The translations under genes and the position numbers were made by a program. DNA of 23,799 nucleotides from Acidimicrobiaceae bacterium (GTDB lineage Bacteria > Actinomycetota > Acidimicrobiia > Acidimicrobiales > Palsa-688), in NCBI GenBank assembly GCA_027334785.1, contig DAHWQF010000003.1, forward strand, positions 1-23,799. Reading direction: 5' to 3'. The notes beneath the pieces are model-generated. The model had not been told where the DNA came from. It saw only the letters and a list, made by a program, of their open reading frames with translations, and did not search any database. Below, one piece after another: positions 14,761 to 22,912 of the stretch (position 1 is its first letter; each line of letters opens with the position of its first letter).

Positions 14761-17143
14761 TGGGAAAGTGGCTTTCGCGGCGGCCAGTGCAGGTGTAACG
14801 GAGGCACCGCGGGGCCTTGACGCCGCCGGCGTGCGTGAGCGTGTGGTCGCCGGCAAGGTCAACGTGGGGACGGCCAGGGCGAGCCGTTCGATTAGGCAGA
14901 TCCTGCGCGCCAACCTGCTTACGAGGTTCAACGCCATACTGGGTTCCCTTTTGGTGGTGGTGGCCGTAGTCGGGCCTCCCCAAGACGGGCTCTTTGGAGG
15001 GGTGATCGTCGTCAACGCGGCCATCGGGATCGTGCAAGAGGTACGAGCAAAACGCGTGCTCGACCGCCTAGCCGTGCTCACCGCCCCCGTGGCGCGCGTC
15101 GTGCGCGACGGCGAGGTGTCCGAGTGCCGCACAAGCGAGGTCGTCTTGGACGACGTCCTCGTGCTCCTGCCGGGGGACCAAGTTGTCGCCGATTCAGAAG
15201 TACTTTTCGCGAACGGGCTCGAGGTGGACGAGTCGCTTTTGTCGGGGGAGGCCCAATCGGTACTGAAGGCGACCGGGGACGAGGTGTTGTCCGGGAGCGC
15301 CGTGCTGGCCGGTTCGGGGTACGCCCGAGTGACCCGTGTCGGGGCAGAAGCGTTCGCTCAGAGAATCCAGTTGGAGGCCAAACGCTTCGGCACGTCGTAC
15401 TCAGAGTTGCAGGCCGGGGCCGACCGGGTCCTGCGTGCCATCAGCTACGGCATCGGGCCGGTCGGGGCCCTTTTGGTGACGAGCCAGCTCTTGCGTTCGC
15501 ACATAGGTGTGGCCGAGGCCCTGCGAGGCACAGTGGCTGGCGTGGCGGCGATGGTCCCCGAAGGGCTGGTCTTGTTGACGACACTTGCGTTCGCCCTCGG
15601 TGCACTCCGCCTCGCCCGGCAGCGGGTGCTGGTGCAAGCGTTGCCGGCGATAGAGAGCCTGGCCCGTGTGGACGTGGTCTGCATAGACAAGACTGGCACG
15701 CTCACTGTCCCGGGCATGAGGCTCGCCCGGCTGGAGCGGCTGGGTGCCGGCCCTCTCGAGGAAGCGCTCGGGGCACTGGCCGGGGCGGACGCGGCGCCGA
15801 ATGCCACGCTTCGCGCCGTGGGCGAGGCCTTCGCGGTGCCTTCGGGCTGGCAGTTGGTGGCGAGCACGCCCTTTTCTTCGGAGCGCAAGTGGAGTGCCGC
15901 ACAGTTCGAAGGGCGCGCGAGCTTCGTATTGGGTGGAGCGGACGTCGTGTTCCCAAACGGCGCGGGAGCGCCCCTCGAGCGGCTCATGGCCGAAGAGGAG
16001 GGGAAGCGGGTCCTGGTAGTAGCCGGCACGGACCGGCCGCTTGCCGGCGCGACCTTGCCTACCGGGTTGCGCCCCCTCGGCGCCGTCGTGCTGGCCGAGC
16101 AGTTGCGCCCCGATGCCGGCGAGACGATTAGCTACCTCCGGCGCCAAGGCGTCGCCGTAAAGGTGATATCCGGTGATGGCGCGGCGGCCGTGGCCGCGGT
16201 CGCGGAGCGCGTGGGGATACCGGCGGGCGGCCACGTCTGCGACGCGAGGACGCTGCCCGACGAGCCAGGCAGCCTCGCCGCCATCGTCAAAACGACCAAC
16301 GTTTTTGCCCGGGTGCGACCAGGGGAGAAGAAGCTGATCGTCGAAGCGCTGCGCAAGTCGGGGCACGTCGTGGCCATGACGGGTGACGGGGTGAACGACA
16401 TCCCGGCCCTAAAGCAAGCTGACATCGCCATTGCGATGGGCTCTGGGAGCCAGGCATGCCGGGCAGTGGGCAGTATCGTGCTCCTCGACAGCACTTTTGC
16501 GTCGGTGCCGGCCGTCCTCGGCGAAGGTCGTCGGGTCATCGCCAACATCGAGCGAGTGGCCAACCTCTTCATCACCAAGACCGTCTACGCCGCGTTGCTG
16601 GCGACGGTTATAGGAGTTTTGGCCTGGCAGTACCCCTTCTACCCTCGCGAGTTCACGGTTGTGAGCTCGCTTACGATCGGTGTGCCCGCCTTCTTCCTGG
16701 CCTTGGCGCCCGGTGCCCCCATGGCCAAGCCCCATTTCCTCGCTCGGGTGCTTCGCTTCAGCGTCCCGGCCGGGCTCGGCGCCGGGGCCGCCGCGCTGGG
16801 CACGTACACGGTGTCGCGCGAGGTCGTGCATGCGGCTCCGGACCAGGCCCGGATGGCCACGATCGTGGCACTGTTTGCCGTGGCCATGTTCGTCCTCGGG
16901 TGGCTAGCGCGGCCGCTGTCGGCGTGGCGCGCCCTTCTGGTCGCAGCCATGGCTTTAGCAGGCGTGGTGGTGGTAGGGGTCCCTTGGCTCCGCCAGTTGT
17001 TGGCTTTCGTCGTGCCCTCCGGGGAGAGCCTCCTCAGCGTGGTGGCCGTGACCGCTCCGGTGTTGGCGGTATTGGCCGTGGTGCTCGGGCGGCGAGGTCC
17101 GAGCACGCGCGCTCAGCGTGAGAGAAGTGGAGGAGCGTCATGA
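14744..17143 (+). CDS. ctpE: CtpE-type cation-transporting P-type ATPase
   Basis: This HAD-type cation ATPase of about 799 residues is colinear with mycobacterial CtpE. The N-terminal GLDAAGV.ERV..GK..V, then ILRANLLTRFNAILG and VVNAAIGIVQEVRAKR.LD, closely follow that family. The actuator motif is ESLLSGEA (163-170), the M4 motif MVPEGL (270-275), the phosphorylation site DKTGTLT (315-321), and the hinge TGDGVNDIPALK (546-557). No metal-binding N-terminal domain or CPC motif is present, which excludes P1B. CtpE is reported to take up Ca2+ in mycobacteria, so Ca2+ is the likely substrate. TTG 14744 (GAGGG upstream, overlapping the kinase by 17 bases) was chosen; GTG 14768 just after the kinase stop is nearly as good. 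It stops 7 bp from the convergent HAD-HerA stop. Confidence 0.9.
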   Translation: MIGPVDGKVAFAAASAGVTEAPRGLDAAGVRERVVAGKVNVGTARASRSIRQILRANLLTRFNAILGSLLVVVAVVGPPQDGLFGGVIVVNAAIGIVQEVRAKRVLDRLAVLTAPVARVVRDGEVSECRTSEVVLDDVLVLLPGDQVVADSEVLFANGLEVDESLLSGEAQSVLKATGDEVLSGSAVLAGSGYARVTRVGAEAFAQRIQLEAKRFGTSYSELQAGADRVLRAISYGIGPVGALLVTSQLLRSHIGVAEALRGTVAGVAAMVPEGLVLLTTLAFALGALRLARQRVLVQALPAIESLARVDVVCIDKTGTLTVPGMRLARLERLGAGPLEEALGALAGADAAPNATLRAVGEAFAVPSGWQLVASTPFSSERKWSAAQFEGRASFVLGGADVVFPNGAGAPLERLMAEEEGKRVLVVAGTDRPLAGATLPTGLRPLGAVVLAEQLRPDAGETISYLRRQGVAVKVISGDGAAAVAAVAERVGIPAGGHVCDARTLPDEPGSLAAIVKTTNVFARVRPGEKKLIVEALRKSGHVVAMTGDGVNDIPALKQADIAIAMGSGSQACRAVGSIVLLDSTFASVPAVLGEGRRVIANIERVANLFITKTVYAALLATVIGVLAWQYPFYPREFTVVSSLTIGVPAFFLALAPGAPMAKPHFLARVLRFSVPAGLGAGAAALGTYTVSREVVHAAPDQARMATIVALFAVAMFVLGWLARPLSAWRALLVAAMALAGVVVVGVPWLRQLLAFVVPSGESLLSVVAVTAPVLAVLAVVLGRRGPSTRAQRERSGGAS

Positions 17144-17150
17144 CCTGGGC

Positions 17151-18896
17151 TCAACACGTGCTGGTGTGGAGGGCGGCGATCAATTTGGCGCGTGCCCCTT
17201 CCACCACCGCGGCAGGGCTGTCGCCTTCCACGGTGCCTTCGACCTCGCGAAGCCTGCTGGCGAGGTCGCGGTAGCCGAAGATGTCGCGGACCCAAATGGA
17301 AATATCGTGGAGAGGCAAGTGGTGCCGGAGCACGCTGCGCCCGCAGGTCGCTAGGACGGTTTCCAGCTCGGCGAGGCTACCCGCGGTATATCCGGCCAGT
17401 TGGTCTGGGGATTCCCGAAAGTGGAAGCGGCGGTCAGGAGCCAGCCGGCCAACGGCGTACTTGTGATCGTGGCGGTGGTGGGCGGTTATCCGCTGGCCCG
17501 GTGTGAACACGGTTATCTTGCCAGGCCTGTCGCGCCAGGCCAGGAATGCCCGTCCCGCCGCGCCGGCGAGGAGGCGCGCGGCCCTCGCACGCGGGACGCC
17601 GGCCACGGCTCCTGTTAGGTCCACGAGGGCGGCGTCTGGATGAGCTGTTCCGAGAGCCAAGACCGCGTCCGTGGAGGCCACGACGTCCGGCGCCAGCTCA
17701 CCCGGGCGGTAGGTCACGAGCAGGTAGCCCTTGCTCGAAGGGTCGAGTGCTTCGAGCACCCCGCGCGGGCGGACAGGACGGTGGGCTTCGTCGATCACCA
17801 CCCAGTGCGGGAGCCCACGTCGCTCTCGCTCGGCTTCTATCTCGGCTGGGAGGCAGGCGATTAATGACGCCTGGGCTTCCGCGTCGAGGCTAGAGAGGTC
17901 GATCACGATGCTCGAACCCTCTTGCAGGAGCAGCGCGAGCAGGTCGCCCGAGCACTCGATACGACCGGCGTCTACGACCGTGACACCGTGCAGGCGGTGG
18001 AGGCCGACATGGTCGCCCTCCGGGTCGATTACGACCACCGAGTAGCGCTTTAGGGCCAACTGTTCTGCGATCAGCCCCGCTAGGTACGACTTGCCAACAC
18101 CGGCGTCGCCGGAGACGATGAGGTTCAGCTGCGACGCCGGCAGGGTTACGGGCTGGCCGTCATCGTCCGTGCCGATCTCAATGCGCCAGTGGCCCGGGGG
18201 CCGCCGCTGTTCGCCCCGCAGGAGGCCCCCGCCGAGGAAGCGTGCAACTCCCTCGCCATTTGGGAGCTCCAATACAAGGTCGGCCCGCGTCCGAAGTGCC
18301 TCTACAGCATCGCTGACCGCGACGCCGAGCTCGCAGGAGGCGAGCATCGTATGGTCGTTTTCTGCGTCGCCGACCGCGATGGTGTTGTGCGGTGACAGAC
18401 CGAGCTCACCGAGTAGTTCCAAGAGCCCCGCGGCCTTGGTTACCCCCGGCGGCAAGACCATGAGCGCCTGGCGGTTCCGGACCAGCTCGTAGTCGAGGCC
18501 AAGCTCGCGGATGGTTGCGGCGACGACCGGCTCATCGGCCCCATCGCATGCCAGCAGCACTCGCCCTGTCCTCCACTTCACTCCCCGAGCGTCGAGCACC
18601 GCACCGATGGCGGGGTCCACCGGGTCAGCCAGCTCGCGCACACCCAGGGCAGACGCGAGGACGGCACCGTTCTCGGCTACCACGGCGCTGAGCTCGTCGC
18701 GTAGGCCGGGGAACGTACTGTCGAGGTCCTCGAGGGTCCGGCCGGTCACGACGACGACCCGGAGGCCGCGCGCAATGGCGCCACGCACGGCGGCCAGGGT
18801 CTCGGCTTCGACGCGGTCATGCTGTGCCAGAGTGCCATCGAGGTCCAGGGCAATGGCGCGGAAAAACCCTGGCGTAACCTCGGGCACCCCTGTCAT
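17151..18896 (-). CDS. HAD phosphatase fused to HerA/DUF87-type ATPase
   Basis: This protein is about 581 residues. The N-terminal half is a HAD hydrolase of the Cof/IIB type: DLDGT nucleophile motif (18-22), VVTGRT (49-54), conserved Lys near 154 and GDAENDHTML (176-185). The second half is a P-loop ATPase like HerA/DUF87: Walker A GDAGVGKS (263-270), VVIDPEGDH (288-296) and Walker B WVVIDEAH (365-372). A C-terminal domain begins HHRHDHKYAVGRL (about 473) and ends in HHLPLHDISIWVRDIFGYRDLA. I recall this order from actinobacterial proteins of unknown role. HAD substrates are usually phospho-sugars or glycolate phosphate; how the ATPase uses it is unclear. ATG 18896 has GAAAGG eight bases upstream; in-frame starts to 18977 lack a good ribosome site. 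It is divergent from the MFS gene. Confidence 0.85.
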   Translation of the reverse strand: MTGVPEVTPGFFRAIALDLDGTLAQHDRVEAETLAAVRGAIARGLRVVVVTGRTLEDLDSTFPGLRDELSAVVAENGAVLASALGVRELADPVDPAIGAVLDARGVKWRTGRVLLACDGADEPVVAATIRELGLDYELVRNRQALMVLPPGVTKAAGLLELLGELGLSPHNTIAVGDAENDHTMLASCELGVAVSDAVEALRTRADLVLELPNGEGVARFLGGGLLRGEQRRPPGHWRIEIGTDDDGQPVTLPASQLNLIVSGDAGVGKSYLAGLIAEQLALKRYSVVVIDPEGDHVGLHRLHGVTVVDAGRIECSGDLLALLLQEGSSIVIDLSSLDAEAQASLIACLPAEIEAERERRGLPHWVVIDEAHRPVRPRGVLEALDPSSKGYLLVTYRPGELAPDVVASTDAVLALGTAHPDAALVDLTGAVAGVPRARAARLLAGAAGRAFLAWRDRPGKITVFTPGQRITAHHRHDHKYAVGRLAPDRRFHFRESPDQLAGYTAGSLAELETVLATCGRSVLRHHLPLHDISIWVRDIFGYRDLASRLREVEGTVEGDSPAAVVEGARAKLIAALHTSTC

Positions 18897-18963
18897 CTGT
18901 ACTGCCTTTCTCACGCGCTTCTCGGGCAGAGCCATTATGCGGGTGGCCCGCTTTGTTGTCCCA

Positions 18964-18977
18964 GGGCCGAAGGTCAC
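18964..18977. promoter_or_regulatory. DosR-box-like sequence GGGCCGAAGGTCAC
   Basis: It fits GGGNCNNNNGNCCC at seven of eight fixed positions and resembles the blocks at 13229 and 23630 (AGGGCC.AA.GTCA). It lies 68-81 bp upstream of the HAD-HerA start, a normal activator distance. Confidence 0.4.
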
Positions 18978-18990
18978 AGCGGGGCACCGT

Positions 18991-19008
18991 AGTTATGAGA
19001 GTTATGAG
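18991..19008. repeat. Two tandem AGTTATGAG repeats
   Basis: A 9-bp unit is repeated head to tail, unusually AT-rich for this region, between the divergent genes. It may be a regulator half-site pair; nothing identifies it further. Confidence 0.5.
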
Positions 19009-19269
19009 ACGGCGCGGTCCCGGGGCCCGAAACTGGCAACCGGCGCAACACCAACTGGCCGCCCGTGAAGCGGGCCGTCATGCGGAGAAATGCTCATAGG
19101 CACCAGGCTCGATTGATGAGCACCCCCGCACCTCGATCGGGTGGACCGCAGGCGCCCGGAGCTCATGGGCCGGCCCGGCGAGGCCGCCTATCTCCACGTC
19201 ACCTTCACCCCGTAAGTCCTCTTGCCTTCATGGCCTTGCAGTTGGCTGGCCGGCGAGCTAGGAGGTTGT

Positions 19270-20757
19270 TTGACCGGGCAGACGCGCTCGCGGCTGGCGC
19301 GATCGGGACGTCGCGCCGCAAGTGGTGCGCGCCAGCGGCTGGTCCGCGCGCTCGGCGGGGTTGGACCAGCGCGGGTCGTGGTCGTGCTCTCGGCCGTGGG
19401 CGGCCTTGCCAGCGCCGACGTCGCTACGGTAGGAGCTTCGGCATCTCAGCTGCGCGAGTCGCTCCACATCACCAACACCGACGTAGGGCTGCTTGTAGCC
19501 GTAAGCTCCCTGGTCGGGGCCATGGCTTCGGTCCCCTTCGGCATGTTGGCTGACCGAGCCCGGCGCACTACCGTGCTATCAATTTCCATCGCCCTGTGGG
19601 GTGTGGCCATGCTGTGGGGCGCAACGGCTACCTCCTTTGGCATGTTGTTGCTTTCACGACTGGCCCTCGGCGTGGTGACAGGCTCGGCGGGGCCGGTCGT
19701 TGCGTCTCTGGTGGGCGACTACTTTCCAGGTGGCGACCGGGGCCGGACCTACAGCTTCATCGGCCTCGGCGAGCTCGTCGGTGCTGGCATCGGGTTTGCC
19801 GTTACCGGGGACATAGCTGTGCTGTCTTGGCGCGCAGCATTCGCGTCCCTTGCGGCGCCCGCGTTTGCGTTGGCGTGGTTCGTGGCGCGCCTCCCCGAAC
19901 CGGTCCGAGGCGCGACGTATTTCACCGTCCCGGGGAGTGTGCGAGGCCAAGGCCGGGTGCCCCGTGGCGGGAGCGGCGGCTCGAGCGGCCCGGGGCCAAC
20001 TGACGCCCAGCGCTTGGCCATCGAGCACGGCGTGCGCCCCCACCCTGGTCTCCTGAAAGCCGACCCGGGGCGAATGGGCATCGTGCAGGCGACCAGGTAC
20101 ATCCTGAGCGTCAAGACGAACATCCTCCTCATCGTGTCGGGTGCTCTCGGTTACTACTTCTTTGCTGGCGTGGAGACCTTTGGCGTCGAGTTCGTGAAAG
20201 AGCATTATCGCATCGACCAAGCCCTGGCCAACCTTCTCATGATCGTGGTCGGAGGCGGTGCCGTCGCCGGCATCGCGATCGGGGGGCCGCTCGGTGACCA
20301 CCTTCTCCGGAGAGGCAAGCTTCACGGCCGGGTGCTGGTGGCTGCGGTCGCCGCGGCAGCAACCCCTGTCCTGTTTGTGCCGGTCTTGGTGACCCGCAGT
20401 GTCCTGGCAGCACTTCCTTACATAGTCGTGGCCGCGCTCGCACTTTCGGCGCAGAACCCGCCGATCGATGCTGCTCGCCTCGACGTCATGCCGGCACCGC
20501 TTTGGGGAAGGGCCGAGGGGGTACGGACCTTGGTCCGTGCCGGCGCTCAGGCGGTGGCACCGCTCCTCTTCGGCGCCGTCGCGGATCTTTTCGGTGGGGG
20601 TCACTCGGGGCTGCTGTGGACCTTTGCGATCATGCTCCTGCCGCTCGGCGCCAGCGCTTACTTTTTGTTCCGAGCCGTGCGGACTGTTCCCGCTGACGTA
20701 GCCACCGCCGCTGTGCTCGCCAGGCGGGCCGAGTTGGACGGAGCACGAGCGGCTTGA
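19270..20757 (+). CDS. MFS transporter
   Basis: This major facilitator of about 495 residues has twelve predicted TM segments. The N-terminal half carries the loop 2-3 signature GMLADRARRTT and a glycine-rich TM4-5 region (LGVVTGSAGPVVASLVGDYF..GDRGRTYSFIGLGELVGAGIG). A long central loop (about 60-70 residues, Gly/Ser/Pro-rich) separates the two bundles. The second half repeats a loop motif, GGPLGDHLLRRGKLHG, and contains SAQNPPIDAARLDVMPAPLWGRAEGVR. The last is typical of organic-anion or Spinster-like MFS members, but the substrate cannot be assigned. The TTG start at 19270 is supported by AGGAGG four bases upstream; a second TTG at 19222 in the same frame has no ribosome site. The gene is divergent from HAD-HerA and followed by a strong hairpin at 20884-20919. 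Confidence 0.88.
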   Translation: MTGQTRSRLARSGRRAASGARQRLVRALGGVGPARVVVVLSAVGGLASADVATVGASASQLRESLHITNTDVGLLVAVSSLVGAMASVPFGMLADRARRTTVLSISIALWGVAMLWGATATSFGMLLLSRLALGVVTGSAGPVVASLVGDYFPGGDRGRTYSFIGLGELVGAGIGFAVTGDIAVLSWRAAFASLAAPAFALAWFVARLPEPVRGATYFTVPGSVRGQGRVPRGGSGGSSGPGPTDAQRLAIEHGVRPHPGLLKADPGRMGIVQATRYILSVKTNILLIVSGALGYYFFAGVETFGVEFVKEHYRIDQALANLLMIVVGGGAVAGIAIGGPLGDHLLRRGKLHGRVLVAAVAAAATPVLFVPVLVTRSVLAALPYIVVAALALSAQNPPIDAARLDVMPAPLWGRAEGVRTLVRAGAQAVAPLLFGAVADLFGGGHSGLLWTFAIMLLPLGASAYFLFRAVRTVPADVATAAVLARRAELDGARAA

Positions 20758-20883
20758 CGGTGCAGGCAACTGTAGGGCGCGCATGCAAGCCGTCGCCCGT
20801 GGAGGCGCAACCAAAACTGCTGTCCAACCAGAGAGAAGTGGGCGCACAGGGATGAAGCCGGCCTGCAAGGGGTGGCTGATGAA

Positions 20884-20919
20884 GGTAGGGCGCCTCGTTC
20901 CGGTCCAAGGCGCCCTGCC
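20884..20919 (+). terminator. 12-bp hairpin downstream of the MFS gene
   Basis: GGTAGGGCGCCT (20884-20895) pairs with AGGCGCCCTGCC (20908-20919), with one G-T pair and a 12-base loop. It begins about 127 bp after the MFS stop. There is no T-run, so it would be an atypical intrinsic terminator or a processing hairpin. Confidence 0.55.
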
Positions 20920-21013
20920 CCTGCTGTGCCGTCCGGATAACCCCGGAACTGCGTCCCGCTCCCGCCCGAAAAGGGGGGAGCCTATTCAGGTTTCCTCCGA
21001 AGTGGGGCGGGGC

Positions 21014-21035
21014 GTTAGGGCCAAAGGACCCTAAC
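21014..21035. promoter_or_regulatory. DosR-box-like palindrome upstream of HtrA gene
   Basis: GTTAGGG and CCCTAAC (21014-21020 and 21029-21035) are perfect inverted arms. The core GGGCCAAAGGACCC (21018-21031) fits GGGNCNNNNGNCCC at every fixed position. It lies about 210 bp upstream of the HtrA start. It could equally fold as an RNA hairpin. Confidence 0.5.
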
Positions 21036-21243
21036 CAATGTGCCAACAATACCTTGGGTGGCCACGACTAGAAGGCTAAAAGACGTGAGGTCGGGGCCAG
21101 CCTGGCTTTGACGCGGCCGCGGCTCCACCTGATCTGCACATCGCCTTGATACGCACTGCGCCCTAGGGGGCTTCAATGTCGATTGTCTGTGCCCACTAAG
21201 GGGCGCGGGTGTCCTAGAGAGCTGGAAAGAAGGAGATGGACTG

Positions 21244-22323
21244 ATGTCCACTAAGAAAGAAGTAAAGACGCGGTCCTGGCGCGCGGCAGCCGTATTGGCG
21301 GCCATGTCGGTGACGGTAGCGCTGGTGGCGACCAGCACTGGTGCCGGTGCCTTTGAAAAGGCTGCGCCCGCCGGTCGGACCGTGAAGGCGGCAGCGAATG
21401 CTGGGGGTGGCTCGGCCTCGGCCATACAGGCGGCCTTCGTTCGTGTCGTGAAGGCTGTAAGCCCTTCGGTGGTCGAGATCTCCACTACTTCGGGCCTCGG
21501 TTCTGGCGTCGTGTACGACGCCAAGGGCGACATCGTCACCAACGCTCACGTAGTCGGCAACGCCGGGCAGTTCACCGTCTCGATGTCAAACGGCCGGCAG
21601 GTGGCCGCCAGGCTGGTCGGCATGTACGCGCCCGACGACCTGGCGGTGATCAGGCTGTCGTCGCCGGTCCCAGGCTTGAAGCCGGCCAGTTTCGGCAACT
21701 CGGCGGCCCTGGAGGTGGGCGACCTAGTCCTCGCGATTGGCAGCCCGTTTGGCCTGGCCGGTTCGGTCACGGACGGCATCGTCAGCTTCAACGGGCGCAC
21801 CCTGAGCGAAGGCGACGGCGTGGTCCTTCCCGACCTCGTGCAGACGAGCGCCGCTATAAACCCCGGCAACAGCGGGGGAGCGCTCGTGAGCCTCTCTGGC
21901 CAGGTCGTGGGTATCCCTACGCTGGCAGCGTCCAACGGTTCGTCCTCGGCGGCTGGTGTCGGTTTCGCGATTGCTTCCGACACCGTTAAGCTCATTGCTC
22001 CCCAATTGATCAATTCCGGTAAGGTTACCAAGGCCGGTCGGGCCGCTCTCGGGATCAGCGGTGTAGACGGCGTCACCTTTACCGGCGAACCGGCAGGTGT
22101 CATAGTCACTGCCGTCCAGGTCAACGGCCCGGCTGCTCGTAGCAAGATCGAAGTCGGGGACGTCATCACCTCCATAGGTGGCCGGGCGACACCGGATCTC
22201 ACCACGCTGCAGAGCGTGCTTGCTGACCTGAAGCCGGGCACTCAGGTCAAGGTGACCGTGACCAGCCAGACGGGCCAAAAACCGACCGTCAACGTCGTGC
22301 TGGGCGACCTGGCCCAGATGTGA
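21244..22323 (+). CDS. HtrA/DegP-type trypsin-like serine protease with PDZ domain
   Basis: This 359-residue protein has a basic N-terminus and one hydrophobic segment (about 12-36), a signal peptide or membrane anchor. The protease domain (about 60-255) has the full triad: H102 in TNAHVVG, D132 in DDLAVI and S210 in NPGNSGGAL. GSGVV (86-90) and AIGSPFG (164-170) are also typical. A C-terminal PDZ domain (about 263-355) contains ALGISG, GVIVTAVQVNGPAARSKIEVGDVITSIGG and L..VLADLKPGTQV. The family degrades or refolds misfolded envelope proteins. Length and layout match actinobacterial HtrA/PepD-like proteins, without the long cytoplasmic extension of some. AAGGAG precedes the ATG by eight bases. 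The gene stands alone, with a long structured upstream region and a hairpin downstream. Confidence 0.93.
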   Translation: MSTKKEVKTRSWRAAAVLAAMSVTVALVATSTGAGAFEKAAPAGRTVKAAANAGGGSASAIQAAFVRVVKAVSPSVVEISTTSGLGSGVVYDAKGDIVTNAHVVGNAGQFTVSMSNGRQVAARLVGMYAPDDLAVIRLSSPVPGLKPASFGNSAALEVGDLVLAIGSPFGLAGSVTDGIVSFNGRTLSEGDGVVLPDLVQTSAAINPGNSGGALVSLSGQVVGIPTLAASNGSSSAAGVGFAIASDTVKLIAPQLINSGKVTKAGRAALGISGVDGVTFTGEPAGVIVTAVQVNGPAARSKIEVGDVITSIGGRATPDLTTLQSVLADLKPGTQVKVTVTSQTGQKPTVNVVLGDLAQM

Positions 22324-22390
22324 CGGTCGGCCACGAGGGTGTGATTGCCTTCGCGGCGCGGTCTAGGTTGTCCCGGTCGCCCTCGCCCGA

Positions 22391-22415
22391 GCCGGTCGCC
22401 CCGGCGGCGACCGGC
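22391..22415 (+). terminator. Hairpin downstream of the HtrA gene
   Basis: GCCGGTCGCC (22391-22400) and GGCGACCGGC (22406-22415) form a perfect 10-bp stem with a 5-base loop, 67 bp after the HtrA stop. A second, imperfect hairpin (GGCCGAGC/GCTCGGGCC) follows at 22465-22486. There is no T-run, which is common for high-GC actinobacterial terminators. Confidence 0.55.
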
Positions 22416-22562
22416 AGGGCGTTCGCGCGACCAGTGGACCTCGTTCTGAAGGAGTTGGGAGGAGGGCCGAGCGCAGTGCTCGGGCCTTGCGCCAGATGGT
22501 GACCACAACGGCCCGGGTAGTGCGCGACGGGGACCTGGTCGAGCCCTTGTGGCACGTAGTCA

Positions 22563-22616
22563 GCCCGCAGCAAAAAGTGAGCCCGCAGCAAAAAGTGAGC
22601 CCGCAGCAAAAAGTGA
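22563..22616. repeat. Three perfect 18-bp tandem repeats
   Basis: GCCCGCAGCAAAAAGTGA occurs three times head to tail without a mismatch, preceded by CA. The core AGCCCGCAGCA recurs in the 14-bp repeats at 22693-22720. The unit length is a multiple of three, but no convincing gene covers it. Confidence 0.8.
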
Positions 22617-22692
22617 AGGCAGCCGGTTGGTTTTGGCCGGGAGGCCTCAGGTGCGCAGACTGGCGCCGGTTCGGCCTCTTCCGAGGGAGACC

Positions 22693-22720
22693 AGCCCGCA
22701 GCACCCAGCCCGCAGCACCC
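22693..22720. repeat. Two perfect 14-bp tandem repeats sharing the AGCCCGCAGCA core
   Basis: AGCCCGCAGCACCC occurs twice head to tail, 77 bp after the 18-bp array. The first 11 bases equal the core of that array, giving five copies of AGCCCGCAGCA in about 160 bp. Confidence 0.75.
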
Positions 22721-22912
22721 GACCGGCCACCAGCCGGCTGCCGTATTTAGCCCCCGCCACAAAGGAGGGAGAGCAGCGGGAGCATGCTCTAGGCTGGCCG
22801 GGACATGCTCACGCGGCTAGTGCCAAAAGTCCCCATTTGGCTGGGCCCCTGGTCCAGGGTTCTGGGGCTGGACGGCGCTACGACCTGAGCATGACCCAGA
22901 GGGTCGCGCCTG

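Larger units (their letters stand above)
18897..19269. other. 373-bp divergent intergenic region between HAD-HerA and MFS genes
   Basis: This region holds the probable promoters of both genes. Seen in it are a DosR-box-like sequence at 18964-18977 and two tandem AGTTATGAG repeats at 18991-19008, listed separately. No GGTGGAG phased site and no protein were recognised. Confidence 0.5.
20758..21243. other. 486-bp intergenic region upstream of the HtrA gene
   Basis: No gene was recognised. It contains a strong hairpin (20884-20919), a purine/pyrimidine-rich segment around 20960-21010, a DosR-like palindrome (21014-21035) and a weak CTCCACC/CTGCACA pair 11 bp apart (21123-21140). The HtrA ribosome site is AAGGAG eight bases before its ATG. 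Confidence 0.5.

Noticed and set aside
15124..16366. Long open frames on both strands inside the CtpE-type gene (335 and 321 codons)
   Set aside because: Low-complexity Arg/Gly/Pro-rich translations without motifs; the P-type ATPase motifs are in the other frame.
19654..20868. Open frame of 404 codons on the minus strand
   Set aside because: Shadow of the MFS gene. High-GC codon bias keeps the antisense open, and no domain is visible.
20928..21012. Possible ydaO/c-di-AMP-type riboswitch upstream of HtrA
   Set aside because: GGGGGGAGCC resembles part of that motif, but the conserved 5' element and the remaining core are not found.
22563..22616. CRISPR-like array
   Set aside because: The units are directly tandem with no spacers, and there are no cas genes.
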